This document shows positions 1 through 8,387 of a stretch of DNA of 64,000 nt, one piece after another. Origin of the DNA: Alsobacter soli (lineage in GTDB: Bacteria > Pseudomonadota > Alphaproteobacteria > Rhizobiales > Beijerinckiaceae); contig NZ_PVZS01000001.1 of assembly GCF_003004785.1 (NCBI RefSeq), forward strand, positions 1-64,000, given 5' to 3'. A program made the translations under genes and the position numbers. Position 1 is the stretch's first letter. Each line of letters begins with the position of its first letter. The notes under the pieces are model-generated. The model worked only from the letters and a program-made list of their open reading frames with translations, had not been told where the DNA came from and searched no databases.

Positions 1-48
1 TGGTGCACAAAATAGGAATATTGTCAAGTCTTGATGAACGCCTCCGCC

Positions 49-255
49 GTCATCCCCGGCGCGCCGCAGGCGCGGGAAGGGGATCCAGGGGCCGCGGGCC
101 ACCGATCCCTCGCGCCGCGCGGGAGGGAGGGGCGGCATCGGCCCGGCCCTCAGCCTGACCCTCTTCCCCGACCAGGGAGAAGGGGTGCGTCGGGCGGTTG
201 CGCGGCGGCCCTGGATCCCCTTCCCGGGCTGCTGCGCAGGCCGCCGGGGATGACG
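49..255. repeat. Family A palindromic repeat, interrupted copy
   Basis: Left arm at 49-92 begins GTCATCCCCGG and carries GGGGATCCAGGGG. Right arm at 209-255 mirrors it (CCCTGGATCCCC ... CCGGGGATGACG). About 115 bases lie between the arms and include a family C hairpin at 158-185, so one element appears nested in another. The rest of the 1-462 spacer holds a family A half copy, a second C-type element and the dcp ribosome binding site; I see no gene in it. Confidence 0.8.
158..185. repeat. Family C short hairpin repeat
   Basis: CCTCTTCCCC followed by GGGAGAAGGGG forms a short imperfect hairpin. It sits inside the interrupted family A element at 49-255. Similar pyrimidine/purine hairpins occur at 361-416, 2568-2591, 30470-30496 and 36088-36112. 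Confidence 0.5.
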
Positions 256-283
256 CGGGAGCGAGGAGGTTGCGGCCGCGGTG

Positions 284-327
284 GCCCTGGGCGCCCGTCC
301 CGACGTTTCGCGCCGCCGGGATGACGC
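284..327. repeat. Family A half copy (right arm only)
   Basis: Starts CCCTGG and ends CGCCGCCGGGATGACG, matching only the right arm of the family A palindrome. The GGATCC core is lost. Confidence 0.5.
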
Positions 328-360
328 GAGGGACGAAGCGCGGGCCTTCCCCGCACGCCG

Positions 361-416
361 GGGGAGGGAGCAAGGAGGGCGCTTCGCGCGCTCCTGCCCT
401 TGCCACCCCCCTCCCC
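361..416. repeat. Family C-type inverted repeat
   Basis: A purine arm (GGGGAGGGAGCAAGGAGGGC, 361-380) is followed by an imperfect pyrimidine complement up to 416. It lies just upstream of dcp and could fold into an imperfect stem. Confidence 0.4.
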
Positions 417-462
417 CGCCGCCTATCTCTGCCTCAGCACGGAAACCGGCGAGGAGAGCACC

Positions 463-2547
463 ATGAGCGGCGCGGCGAGCGGCAATCCCCTTCTGGAAGC
501 TTGGACGACGCCGTTCGGCCTGCCGCCCTTCGATCGCATCAGGCCCGAGCATTTCCGCCCCGCTTTCGACGCCGCCCTGGCGCAGAACCGGGCCGAGATC
601 GACGCGGTCGCCAGGGATCCGGCCGAGCCCAGCTTCGCCAACACGATCGAGGCGCTTGAGCGCTCGGGCGAGTTGCTGGAGAAGGTCGGCGGCGTGTTCT
701 GGAACCTGTCGGGCGCGCACACCAACCCGGAGATCCAGGGCATCGAGCGCGAAATGGCGCCCCGCCTCGCCAAGCACTTCAGCGAGATCGCCATGAACGC
801 GGCCCTGTTCGGGCGCGTGGACGCTCTGTTCCGCCGGATGGACGACCTCGGCCTCGACGACGAGCAGAAGCGCGTGCTGGAGCTCACCCACAAGCGCTTC
901 GTGCGCGCCGGAGCCCAGCTGCAGGGCGCGGACAAGGACCGCCTGGCCCAGATCGTCGAGCGCCTCGCCGCGCTCGGCGCCCAGTTCAGTCAGAACGTGC
1001 TGGCCGACGAGGCGGGCTATCGCCTGGTGCTGGAGACGGATGAGGACAAGGCCGGCCTGCCCGACTGGCTGGTGGAGGCCGCCCGGCGCGCCGGCGACGA
1101 GCTGGGACTGCCCGGTAAGGCGGTGATCACGCTCGCCCGCTCCAGCATCGAGCCTTTCCTGCAGTTCTCGACCAGCCGGGCGCTGCGCGAGAAGGCTTTC
1201 GAGGCCTGGACCCATCGCGGCGAGATGGGCGGCGACACGGATAACCGCGCCATTGTGGCCGAGACCCTGAAGCTGCGCGCCGAGCGCGCCCGCCTGCTGG
1301 GCTACCCCACCTTCGCCGCCTACAAGCTCGACAACACCATGGCCAAGACGCCCGCAGCCGTGCAGGACCTGCTCGACCGCGTCTGGGCGCCCGCCAAGGC
1401 CCGCGCCGCCGAGGAGCGGGACGACCTCGCTGCGCTGGCGCGCGAGGAAGGCGCCAATATCGCCATAGGCCCGCACGACTGGCGCCACTACGCCGCCAAG
1501 GTGCGCAAGCGCAAGCACGACCTCGACGAGGCCGAGCTGAAACCCTACCTGCAGCTCGACCGCATGATCGAGGCCGCGTTCGACACGGCCGGACGGCTGT
1601 TCGGACTGCGCTTCGCCGAGCCTCGGGACCTGCCGGTCTACCACCCGGACGTGCGCGCCTGGGACGTCACGGACGCCGGCGGCAGGCACGTGGCCGTGTT
1701 CCTGGGCGACTACTTCGCCCGGCCCTCCAAGCGCTCGGGAGCGTGGATGAGCAGCTACCGTGGCCAGCGCAAGCTCGGCGGCGAGGTGCGGCCGATCGTG
1801 GTCAACGTCATGAACTTCTCCAAGGCGGCGGAGGGCCAGCCCGCGCTGCTCAGCTTCGACGACGCCCGCACGCTGTTCCACGAGTTCGGCCACGCGCTGC
1901 ACGGCATGCTGTCGGACGTGACCTATCCGTCAATCGCCGGCACCAGCGTGTCGCGAGACTTCGTGGAGTTTCCCTCGCAGCTCTTCGAGCACTGGCTCAT
2001 GCAGCCCGACGTGCTTCGCCGCTTCGCCGTGCACGCCGAAACCGGCGAGTCCATGCCGGAAGCTCTGCTCGACCGGGTGCTCGCGGCCCGCAACTTCAAC
2101 CAGGGCTTCGCCACGGTGGAATACGCCTCCTCCGCCCTGGTCGACCTCGCCTTCCACCAGCTGGAGGACGCGGACGAGGTCGAGCCCATCGCCTTCGAGC
2201 GCGCGGTTCTCGAGCGGATCGGCATGCCCGCCGAGATCGTGATGCGGCACAGGACGCCGCATTTCGCGCACGTGTTCTCCGGCGACGGATACTCGTCGGG
2301 CTACTACTCCTACCTGTGGTCGGAGGTGCTGGATGCGGACGGCTTCGCCGCCTTCGAGGAGGCCGGCGACATCTTCGACGCTGAGGTCGCCCGGCGGCTC
2401 CGGGACTTCGTCTACGCCGCCGGCGGCCGCCAGGACCCCGCCGAAGCCTACCGCGCCTTCCGCGGCCGCGACCCGGATGTGCAAGCCCTCCTGCGCAAGC
2501 GCGGCTTCCTCGCCGGCGAGGCCCAGCCGCCCGGCGCCGATAGCTGA
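463..2547 (+). CDS. dcp: Peptidyl-dipeptidase Dcp, M3 family
   Basis: Zinc oligopeptidase of 694 residues, the usual Dcp length, with no signal peptide; expected to remove C-terminal dipeptides from short peptides in the cytoplasm. The M3 zinc motif HEFGH lies at residues 473-477. It continues ALHGMLSD and then SVSRDFVEFPSQ, which is the Dcp pattern rather than that of oligopeptidase A. The ATG at 463 follows GAGGAGAG and removes 21 residues of an upstream in-frame stretch that has no such site. It stands alone: repeats flank it on both sides and the next gene is on the other strand. The family call is secure; Dcp versus OpdA is likely but made by eye. Confidence 0.95.
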   Translation: MSGAASGNPLLEAWTTPFGLPPFDRIRPEHFRPAFDAALAQNRAEIDAVARDPAEPSFANTIEALERSGELLEKVGGVFWNLSGAHTNPEIQGIEREMAPRLAKHFSEIAMNAALFGRVDALFRRMDDLGLDDEQKRVLELTHKRFVRAGAQLQGADKDRLAQIVERLAALGAQFSQNVLADEAGYRLVLETDEDKAGLPDWLVEAARRAGDELGLPGKAVITLARSSIEPFLQFSTSRALREKAFEAWTHRGEMGGDTDNRAIVAETLKLRAERARLLGYPTFAAYKLDNTMAKTPAAVQDLLDRVWAPAKARAAEERDDLAALAREEGANIAIGPHDWRHYAAKVRKRKHDLDEAELKPYLQLDRMIEAAFDTAGRLFGLRFAEPRDLPVYHPDVRAWDVTDAGGRHVAVFLGDYFARPSKRSGAWMSSYRGQRKLGGEVRPIVVNVMNFSKAAEGQPALLSFDDARTLFHEFGHALHGMLSDVTYPSIAGTSVSRDFVEFPSQLFEHWLMQPDVLRRFAVHAETGESMPEALLDRVLAARNFNQGFATVEYASSALVDLAFHQLEDADEVEPIAFERAVLERIGMPAEIVMRHRTPHFAHVFSGDGYSSGYYSYLWSEVLDADGFAAFEEAGDIFDAEVARRLRDFVYAAGGRQDPAEAYRAFRGRDPDVQALLRKRGFLAGEAQPPGADS

Positions 2548-2567
2548 ACACGGCCCCCCGCAGCCCC

Positions 2568-2591
2568 ACCCTCCCTCGCGAGGGGGAGGGT
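2568..2591 (+). terminator. Family C hairpin after dcp
   Basis: ACCCTCCC and GGGGGAGGGT pair around TCGCGA, about 20 bases after the dcp stop. There is no clear T run, so terminator function is inferred only from position. It also belongs to the short C repeat family. Confidence 0.4.
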
Positions 2592-2608
2592 GCGCGTCGC
2601 GCCCACCC

Positions 2609-2689
2609 GTCATTGCGAGGTGCGCAGCGACGAAACAATCCAGAAGGACGCTCCCCGCCCCTGGATTGCTTCGCTAGCTCGCGATGACG
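2609..2689. repeat. Family B palindromic repeat
   Basis: Begins GTCATTGCGAGG, continues through a CAATCCAG core, and ends with the mirrored CTGGATTGCTTCGC ... GCGATGACG. It lies between the convergent dcp and RNase T2 genes, where the long stem could help end transcription from both sides. Confidence 0.75.
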
Positions 2690-2701
2690 GTCGGAAGGCT
2701 C

Positions 2702-3481
2702 TCACCGCACCGCCGGCACGCGGATCTCCCGCGCGCGGCAGCCGCGGCGGTCCACTTCGGGGCAGGTCTGGAAGTCGCGCAGGTCGCGCGTAAAGCAGAT
2801 GCGCACCTCCTGCAGCACCTCACCCTTGCAGGACACGCTCAGCATGTCCCGGCGCAGGCCCGGGTTGGCCGCGATGAAGGCGCGCTCCAGGTCGACGCCC
2901 GTCCAGGTCTGGTCCGCCTTGGGCTCCTTCAGGTTGGGCGGGATGACCACCTTGTCGCGCGCGCTGCGCACGGCGGAGAAGTAGTCGCTCGGGCTCAGGC
3001 CCGAGCACGTGCCGTGCTTGCGCCACTCGTAGCGGGCCAGGCCCTCGTCCGGGTACACGCCCTTGGCGGCCTCCATGGCGATACGCGAGGGCGAGCGGCC
3101 GGCCGGCGAGCACTCGCTCGGGAAGCCGCGCTCGTATTGCGGCCATAGCCCATGCACCACGAAGCCGAGGCCGGAGCCCCACTGGCACTGGTCGCGGACC
3201 TTCTCGTCCCCGCCCCCGGCCGCGCAGAACCCCGGCGACCACGACAGGGCCAGGACATAGAAGTCGAAATCGCCGCCCGGCCCGCCGCGGCGCTCCCCGC
3301 CCTGCTGGGCGGAGACGGCGCCGGCGACCGCGACCGAGAGGAGGAGCGTTCCCAGAACTGCGCCGAGGCTCCTCCGCGCGAGCGCAGAGAGGCCGGAAGC
3401 CCTCGGAGAGGACGGCGTTGGCCGCCTGGACGGCTTCGCTGCGCTCGCAGAGCCAGAGAGGAAACGGGGGCGAAACGGCAT
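2702..3481 (-). CDS. Ribonuclease T2 family protein, exported
   Basis: 259-residue secreted endoribonuclease of the T2 family, which cleaves RNA through 2',3'-cyclic phosphates. Both catalytic blocks are visible: CAS I as VVHGLWPQY and CAS II as YEWRKHGTCSG, with the active-site histidines and the Glu/Lys that accompany the second. Several cysteines fit the family's disulfides. The N-terminus is basic, then a hydrophobic segment ending VSAQ, a probable Sec signal peptide preceded by a long n-region. The start at 3481 has GGAG 8 bases upstream; an ATG 11 codons earlier lacks one. The neighbour upstream (3579-4097) is separated by a terminator, so it is probably monocistronic. Confidence 0.9.
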   Translation of the reverse strand: MPFRPRFLSGSASAAKPSRRPTPSSPRASGLSALARRSLGAVLGTLLLSVAVAGAVSAQQGGERRGGPGGDFDFYVLALSWSPGFCAAGGGDEKVRDQCQWGSGLGFVVHGLWPQYERGFPSECSPAGRSPSRIAMEAAKGVYPDEGLARYEWRKHGTCSGLSPSDYFSAVRSARDKVVIPPNLKEPKADQTWTGVDLERAFIAANPGLRRDMLSVSCKGEVLQEVRICFTRDLRDFQTCPEVDRRGCRAREIRVPAVR

Positions 3482-3547
3482 GGCGGGCTCCAATCCCAAA
3501 ATCAAATGGATCAAGCCGCGAGCTTACGAATGAAAACCGCAAACGAA

Positions 3548-3569
3548 AAGGCCGCCCGTGGGCGGCCTT
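3548..3569 (-). terminator. Intrinsic terminator of the 3579-4097 gene
   Basis: A perfect stem AAGGCCGCCC/GGGCGGCCTT with a GT loop. On the minus strand it is followed by TTTTCGTTT. It lies 10 bases past the stop of the exported protein gene and before the RNase T2 start. Confidence 0.8.
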
Positions 3570-3578
3570 CCGGTTGGC

Positions 3579-4097
3579 TCAGGGGCGGGCCATCTTGCAG
3601 GCCGGCGCGTAGGCCCAGCTCTTGTCGTAGCCGTTGACGCAGTATTCCACGCCCCAGCCGTAGCCGATGAAGCCGGTGTCCTCGGCGAGCGAATAGTCGA
3701 TGCGGTGACGCCGCCCGTCGGTGACCACCACGGTCCCGGTGCAGAACAGGCGTGGGATGAAGTCCAGGCCCCAGGGGCGGAAGCCGAGCGGCCGCACTTT
3801 CTCGAAAGCGACGATCTGCGCGCCCGCCCAGTAGGTGGCCTCCGTCTCGGCGAAGCGGTCCTGGATCTTGCCCAGCACGGCCGGATCGGCGCATGCCGGG
3901 ATGTTCTCCGGATAGGCCTTGTAGGGCAGCGTCCAGCGCTCCGCCGGCATGCGCTGCTCCGCGCTCCAGCGCTCAGTGGACCGCAGCTCGCCGGAGGACG
4001 TGCGGTATTCGACGGCTGCGGCCGGCGCGGCGGCGACGCCTGACAGGGCCACGAGGCCCAACCCCACCGCTGCGACGGCGCTCTTCGTCCTGGACAT
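3579..4097 (-). CDS. Exported protein of unknown function
   Basis: 172 residues, not recognised. A basic start (MSRTKS) and an alanine/glycine/leucine-rich core ending APAAA look like a Sec signal peptide, so the mature protein is probably periplasmic or secreted. Four cysteines in the mature part (in IPACADP, LFCTGT, EYCVNG and APACKM) suggest two disulfides, and aromatic residues are frequent. The start at 4097 removes 21 in-frame residues that show no signal-peptide character. A terminator follows directly, so it is a single-gene unit. It does not match a catalytic family that I know. Confidence 0.75.
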   Translation of the reverse strand: MSRTKSAVAAVGLGLVALSGVAAAPAAAVEYRTSSGELRSTERWSAEQRMPAERWTLPYKAYPENIPACADPAVLGKIQDRFAETEATYWAGAQIVAFEKVRPLGFRPWGLDFIPRLFCTGTVVVTDGRRHRIDYSLAEDTGFIGYGWGVEYCVNGYDKSWAYAPACKMARP

Positions 4098-4231
4098 GGA
4101 TCGACTGACTCCGAACCTTTGAGGCACGATGCGAAAGCGTCGCGGTGGGGTCAAGTGCAACCGGGCAACGCTCGGCTACAATCGTAACGAGAAATGGCCG
4201 AGTCTTCTGCCGTGGCTGGCCCCAACCCTCG

Positions 4232-4312
4232 GTCCTTGCGAGGAGCGCGGCGACGAAGCAATCCAGGGACGGCGCCGAGCCGCTGGATGGCTTCGCTTCG
4301 CTCGCCATGACG
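4232..4312. repeat. Family B palindromic repeat
   Basis: Starts GTCCTTGCGAGGAGCGC and GAAGCAATCCAG, ends CTGGATGGCTTCGC ... CATGACGG. It lies between the 3579-4097 gene and the MarR gene. Confidence 0.75.
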
Positions 4313-4365
4313 GCTGCGCGATATCTCAGGATATTCGCAGGCGAGGCGCCAGGCGCGCCCGGCCC

Positions 4366-4902
4366 TCAGAGCGACGCCGCAGCCCGCGCCGCCTGGTCGT
4401 AATGGCCGGACAGCGCGCGCATGGTGGCCGCGAGCTCGGACAGCTTGCGCTCGTCGAAGCCCAGTCCCTTCACGGCCTTCACCAGGAGCCCTTCGCGGAT
4501 CTCGCGATACTTCGCGCAGGCGGCCGCGCCCGCGGGCGTGATGGCGACCGTCTTCTCCTTGCCGGCCTTGCCGCTCTTCACCAGCTTCAGCCGCTCCAGC
4601 TTCTTCACCGCATAGGTGACGAGGTGCGTGTCCTCGATGTTGAGCACGAGGCAGATGTCGGCGAGCCGCTTGGCCTTGCCCCGATGGTTGACGTTGTGGA
4701 GCACCAGCACGTCCAGCGCCGACAGGTCGGGATATCCCGCCGCCGCCATGCCCCGCACCATCCAGCGGTGGAAGGCGTGGGACACGAGGATGAGGCCGAA
4801 CTCCACCTCCGACAACGCCGGCAGCGCCCCCGAGGCGAGATGGGCGGAGGAGACGATGGGGCCGAGATCGGAATCGCGCGGGGTGGTGGGCATGGCGTTC
4901 AT
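4366..4902 (-). CDS. MarR-type winged-helix regulator
   Basis: 178-residue transcription regulator. The middle (roughly residues 45-125) has a winged-helix layout: a helix-turn-helix around RLADICLVLNIEDTHLVTYAVKKLERLKLV and a wing near KEKTVAITPAG. The long helical C-terminus suits a MarR dimer. It resembles the LdtR-like regulators of Hyphomicrobiales, but I am unsure of that. It lies 182 bases downstream of the TRAP operon on the same strand, with a family A repeat between, so it may control that operon and the divergent oxoprolinase. Start choice is uncertain: 4902 is used because the longer reading frame runs into repeat DNA; another ATG is at 4893. Confidence 0.85.
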   Translation of the reverse strand: MNAMPTTPRDSDLGPIVSSAHLASGALPALSEVEFGLILVSHAFHRWMVRGMAAAGYPDLSALDVLVLHNVNHRGKAKRLADICLVLNIEDTHLVTYAVKKLERLKLVKSGKAGKEKTVAITPAGAAACAKYREIREGLLVKAVKGLGFDERKLSELAATMRALSGHYDQAARAAASL

Positions 4903-4930
4903 CGGCTCAAGGTCGAACACGCACTCGACA

Positions 4931-5042
4931 GTCATACCCGGCGGCGCGCAGCGCCGGGAAGGGGATCCAGGGGCCAGCGGGCGGCCCTTCCCCCCTGGAT
5001 CCCCTTCCCCTTCGCGGCTGCGCCGCTCCGGCCGGGGATGAC
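4931..5042. repeat. Family A palindromic repeat
   Basis: A full copy: GTCATACCCGG ... GGGGATCCAGGGG, a short centre, then CCCTGGATCCCC ... GCCGGGGATGACG. It fills the gap between the TRAP substrate-binding gene and the MarR gene. Confidence 0.85.
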
Positions 5043-5084
5043 GGAGCATGCTGGGCAGGCGCCTCACGGAGCCGCCCTCGTCCC

Positions 5085-6074
5085 TCACATCTTCTTGTAG
5101 GCGTCGATCACCGCCTGGCCGTTCTCGCCGGCCTTCTTGACCCAGTCAGAGGTGAGCTGTTCGCCGATCTTCTTGAAGCCTTCGGCCAGCGCCGGGCTGG
5201 GCGCCTGCACCTTCATGCCCTTAGCGGCGAGCTGGTCGAGATACCACTTGGTCTTCTCTTCCGAGAGCTTCCACCCGCGCTCCTGGGCGGCGGCGGCGGC
5301 CTTCAGCACCGCGTCCTGGGTGGGCTTGTCGAGAGCCTCGAAGGCGGCCTTGTTCACGAACACGACGTTCTTCGGCAGCCAGGCCTGGGTGTCGTAGAAG
5401 TGGTCGAGGCTCTCCCACACCTTGCTGTCGTAGCCAGTGGCGCCGGAGGACATGAACGAGTTCACCACGCCCGTGGCCAGCGCCTGGGGCAGCTCCGCCG
5501 CCTGGATGGTGACCGACTGCGCGCCGACGAGCTCGCCGATGCGGGCCGTTCCGACGTTGTAGGACCGCCACTTCAGGCCCTTCATGTCCTCGACCGTGTT
5601 CAGGTCCTTCTTGGCGTAGATCCCCTGGGGCGGCCACGGCACGGCGTAGAGCGCCATCAGGCCCTGGCTGGCGAGCTTCTTCTCAACTGCCGGACGGGAG
5701 GCGTCCCACAGCTTCTTCGAGTCCTGGAAGCTGGTGGCCAGGAAGGGCACGACGTCCACGCCGAAGATCGGGTCCTCGTTCTCGTGGATGGACAGAAGCA
5801 CCTCGCCGATCTGCGCTTGTCCGGTCTGAACGGCGCGCTTGATGTCGGTGGCCTTGAACAGGGTGGCGTTGGCGTGAACCGTAATGGCGAGCTTGCCGCC
5901 GGTGGCCTGCTCCACGTCCTTCGCGAACTGGACGATGTTCTCCGTGTGGAGGTTGTCCATCGGGTAGGCGGTGGGCAGGTTCCACTTGGTCTGCGCGCCC
6001 GCGGGAGCGGCGAAGGCCAGGGCGCCGAAGCCGGCGAACAAGGCGGTGATGGCGAAGGTCCTGCGTGTCGTCAT
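5085..6074 (-). CDS. TRAP transporter substrate-binding protein (DctP type)
   Basis: 329-residue periplasmic solute receptor that hands an organic anion to the membrane pair encoded just upstream. The N-terminus MTTRRTF plus a hydrophobic run ending APAGAQ is a signal peptide. The body shows the DctP order: an early NLPTAYP stretch, FAKDVEQATGGKL, then WRSYNVGTARIGELVGAQSV around the conserved ligand-binding arginine, and ATGVVNSFMSSG. The ATG at 6074 follows GAGGA by 8 bases; an in-frame ATG 6 codons earlier is less well placed. Third gene of a dctQ-dctM-dctP operon. The substrate cannot be read from sequence; the divergent oxoprolinase suggests 5-oxoproline or a hydantoin-like compound. Confidence 0.93.
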   Translation of the reverse strand: MTTRRTFAITALFAGFGALAFAAPAGAQTKWNLPTAYPMDNLHTENIVQFAKDVEQATGGKLAITVHANATLFKATDIKRAVQTGQAQIGEVLLSIHENEDPIFGVDVVPFLATSFQDSKKLWDASRPAVEKKLASQGLMALYAVPWPPQGIYAKKDLNTVEDMKGLKWRSYNVGTARIGELVGAQSVTIQAAELPQALATGVVNSFMSSGATGYDSKVWESLDHFYDTQAWLPKNVVFVNKAAFEALDKPTQDAVLKAAAAAQERGWKLSEEKTKWYLDQLAAKGMKVQAPSPALAEGFKKIGEQLTSDWVKKAGENGQAVIDAYKKM

Positions 6075-6118
6075 CGGTCGATCCTCGTGCATGGTTTCTT
6101 GTTGGGCGGAAGCGGGCG

Positions 6119-7435
6119 TCAGTCGGGGAAGGCGAGCTTCGGCAGCACCAGAACGATCTGCGGGAAGGTGGTGATGATCAACACCGCCACGTTCAGCAGC
6201 AGGAAGAACGGCAGCGCCGCCTTGGCGATGGTCATCGTGTCCTTGCCGCTCATGTTCTGCAGCACGAACAGATTGAACCCGACCGGCGGCGTGATCTGCG
6301 CCATCTCCACGTGGATGATGAGGTAGACGCCGAACCAGACGAGGTCGAAGCCGGCCTGCTTGACCATCGGCAAAACGATCACCGCCGTGAGCACGATCAT
6401 CGAGATGCCGTCGATGAGGCAGCCCAGGATGATGTACATGCAGGTCAGCGCCAGCACGAGCATGTGAGGCGAGAGCTGCTGGCCCTTCACCCACTCGGCC
6501 AGCGCCGCCGGGATGCCCGTGAACGCCATGGCCGCCGTGGTGAACGCCGCGCCGGCCAGGATCAGCATGATCATGCAGGTGAGCCGGGTGGCGCTCATCA
6601 CGCTGTCCAGAAACACCTGTCGGTTGAGCGTGCCGCTCCACCAGGCGAGGGCCAGGGCGCCGGTGACGCCCCATGCCGCGCACTCGGTCGCGGTGGCGAA
6701 GCCGAGGATCAGCGACAGGAAGACCACGACGATCAGCAGGAGGCATGGCAGCAGCTTGGCCGACTGGCGCAGCTTCTCGCCGAAGGGCATCGGCGGATCG
6801 CGCTCGGGCTGCTTGTCGGGGTTCAGCCACGCCCAGATGATGACGTAGCCCATGTAGAGCGCCATCACGAGCAGGCCCGGCAGGAAGCCCCCCAGGAAGA
6901 CCTGCAGCACGGAGACATTCGCCGTCACGGCGTAGACGACCATGGGAATGGAGGGAGGAATGAGCAGGCCGAGCGTGCCGGAGCCCGCCAGCGTCCCGAG
7001 GCTGACCCGCTCGTCATAGCCGCGCTTCTTCAGCTCCGGCAGGGCGATCTTGCCGATGGTGGCGCAGGTCGCCGCGGAGGAGCCGGACACGGCCGCGAAG
7101 ATGCCGCAGCCGATGATGTTGGTGTGGATGAGCCGCCCCGGCAGCCACTGCAGCCAGGGGGACAGGCCCCGGAACATCTGCTCGGACAGGCGCGTCCGAA
7201 ACAGGATCTCGCCCATCCAGATGAACAGCGGCAGCGCCGCCAGCGTCCACGACGCCGAAGAGCTCCAGACCGTCGTCGCGAGCACCTGCCCGATGGGCAC
7301 GTTGGTGCTCAGGATCATGGCCAGCAGGCCGACCAGACCGAGCCCGACGGCGATCCAGACGCCGCTGGCGAGCACGATCACCAGGAAGCCCAGCAGGATC
7401 ATGGACAGTTCGGGAAGGGGGATGGCTCCGAACAT
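6119..7435 (-). CDS. TRAP transporter large permease (DctM type)
   Basis: 438-residue integral membrane protein, the ion-coupled transport subunit of a TRAP system. It is hydrophobic throughout, consistent with the roughly 12 helices usual for DctM. Family blocks are present: the early GFLVIVLASGVWIAVGLG, the GIFAAVSGSSAATCATIG loop with small residues, LGLLIPPSIPMVVYAV, and the C-terminal QITPPVGFNLFVLQ. It starts 3 bases after the stop of the small permease gene, so the two are almost certainly cotranslated. The binding-protein gene follows after 44 bases. Confidence 0.95.
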   Translation of the reverse strand: MFGAIPLPELSMILLGFLVIVLASGVWIAVGLGLVGLLAMILSTNVPIGQVLATTVWSSSASWTLAALPLFIWMGEILFRTRLSEQMFRGLSPWLQWLPGRLIHTNIIGCGIFAAVSGSSAATCATIGKIALPELKKRGYDERVSLGTLAGSGTLGLLIPPSIPMVVYAVTANVSVLQVFLGGFLPGLLVMALYMGYVIIWAWLNPDKQPERDPPMPFGEKLRQSAKLLPCLLLIVVVFLSLILGFATATECAAWGVTGALALAWWSGTLNRQVFLDSVMSATRLTCMIMLILAGAAFTTAAMAFTGIPAALAEWVKGQQLSPHMLVLALTCMYIILGCLIDGISMIVLTAVIVLPMVKQAGFDLVWFGVYLIIHVEMAQITPPVGFNLFVLQNMSGKDTMTIAKAALPFFLLLNVAVLIITTFPQIVLVLPKLAFPD

Positions 7436-7438
7436 GGC

Positions 7439-7987
7439 TCAGACTCCGCCGCCGGACGCGATGCGCTCGACCAATTCGTCAGGCGTGGCGGGCGGCTCCT
7501 GCTCGTAGGTCGGCCGGCGTCCCTGCAGCACCACGACGAGTTCGTCCAGCACGGCGATGAACAGCACCGCCAGGCCGAGCACGTAGCCTGCCTGCGGGAT
7601 CCAGAGCGGCACGACGACGACGCCCTGGGACATGTCGCCGAAGCGCCAGGAGTCGAAAGCCAGTGTCCAGGCCTGCCAGGCGAAGTAGCCGATGAAGGCC
7701 GCCGCGACGGTCAGCGACACGATCTCGGCGATCTGCTTTTTGCGCCCATGCAACCGCTCGAGCAGCAGCCCGACCCGGATCATCTCGCCGCGCTTGAACG
7801 TGTGCGCCAGCCCCAGGAACGCCATGGCGACCAGCGACCAGGCGGTGAAATCGTCGCCGGCCGGGATGTTGAGCCCGAACTCGCGTCCGACGGAGAGGCC
7901 CATCATCAGCAGAAAGATCGCGACCAGGAAGAGTCCGGCGAGAATGCCCGCGCCGAGATAAAGCGCGTCGAGGAAGCGGCGGATCAT
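7439..7987 (-). CDS. TRAP transporter small permease (DctQ type)
   Basis: 182-residue membrane protein with four hydrophobic segments and a conserved charged loop (TFKRGEMIRVGLLLERL) between segments 2 and 3, as in DctQ. DctQ pairs with DctM to form the membrane complex. The ATG at 7987 (MIRRFLDAL) begins just before the first helix; a longer reading frame to 8098 would add a basic, proline-rich tail that the family lacks. First gene of the operon. The upstream region carries a candidate promoter and faces the divergent oxoprolinase gene. Confidence 0.92.
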   Translation of the reverse strand: MIRRFLDALYLGAGILAGLFLVAIFLLMMGLSVGREFGLNIPAGDDFTAWSLVAMAFLGLAHTFKRGEMIRVGLLLERLHGRKKQIAEIVSLTVAAAFIGYFAWQAWTLAFDSWRFGDMSQGVVVVPLWIPQAGYVLGLAVLFIAVLDELVVVLQGRRPTYEQEPPATPDELVERIASGGGV

Positions 7988-8118
7988 GAGGCGGCGCTCC
8001 GGCGCACGGCGGCGCGCTGCGCCGGGGGGAAATGACGTGAAATCATGAAAGCGGGGTCCCTCTCCCTGGAGCCCGAAGCCTGGCGCCCTTGGGGTCATCC
8101 AAGCATGGCGTGAAGCGG

Positions 8119-8146
8119 ATGCTAAGCGGGGATTTCACGACGTCAA
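8119..8146 (-). promoter_or_regulatory. Candidate promoter of the TRAP operon
   Basis: On the minus strand TTGACG (8141-8146) and TAGCAT (8119-8124) are spaced by 16 bases, about 130 bases upstream of the small permease start. The surrounding stretch is A/T-rich for this genome. The rest of the 7988-8387 spacer holds a family A repeat and the oxoprolinase ribosome binding site. Confidence 0.35.
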
Positions 8147-8254
8147 CAATTTATCGACGTTTTGCAAAAATCCGCTTCACAAGCCGGCCCGAGGCTGGCT
8201 AGGCTCCGCACGTTCGCCGCCCATGCAAGAGGGCGGCCACGGAATCATGCCGCC

Positions 8255-8361
8255 GTCATCCCCGGCCGGAGCGGCGACGCCGCGGAGGGGAAGGGGATCC
8301 AGGGGCCAACGCACAGCCTCCTGGATCCCCTTCCCGCGCCTGCGGCGCGCCGGGGATGACG
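8255..8361. repeat. Family A palindromic repeat
   Basis: Complete copy: GTCATCCCCGG ... GGGGATCCAGGGG, then CCTGGATCCCC ... CGCCGGGGATGACG. It ends 26 bases before the oxoprolinase start, so it would be transcribed in that gene's leader if the promoter lies upstream. Confidence 0.85.
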
Positions 8362-8387
8362 GAAGCGGCAGCTTGAGGGAGACCACC

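Noticed and set aside
4903-5088. N-terminal extension of the MarR gene
   Set aside because: The extra codons are family A repeat DNA and do not resemble a regulator.
6065-8035. Long plus-strand frame over the TRAP permeases
   Set aside because: Low-complexity His/Asp/Gln-rich translation, opposite strand to clear DctM and DctQ genes.
8223-8387. N-terminal extension of the oxoprolinase
   Set aside because: It covers a family A repeat; the ATG at 8388 has a good ribosome binding site and starts the conserved part.
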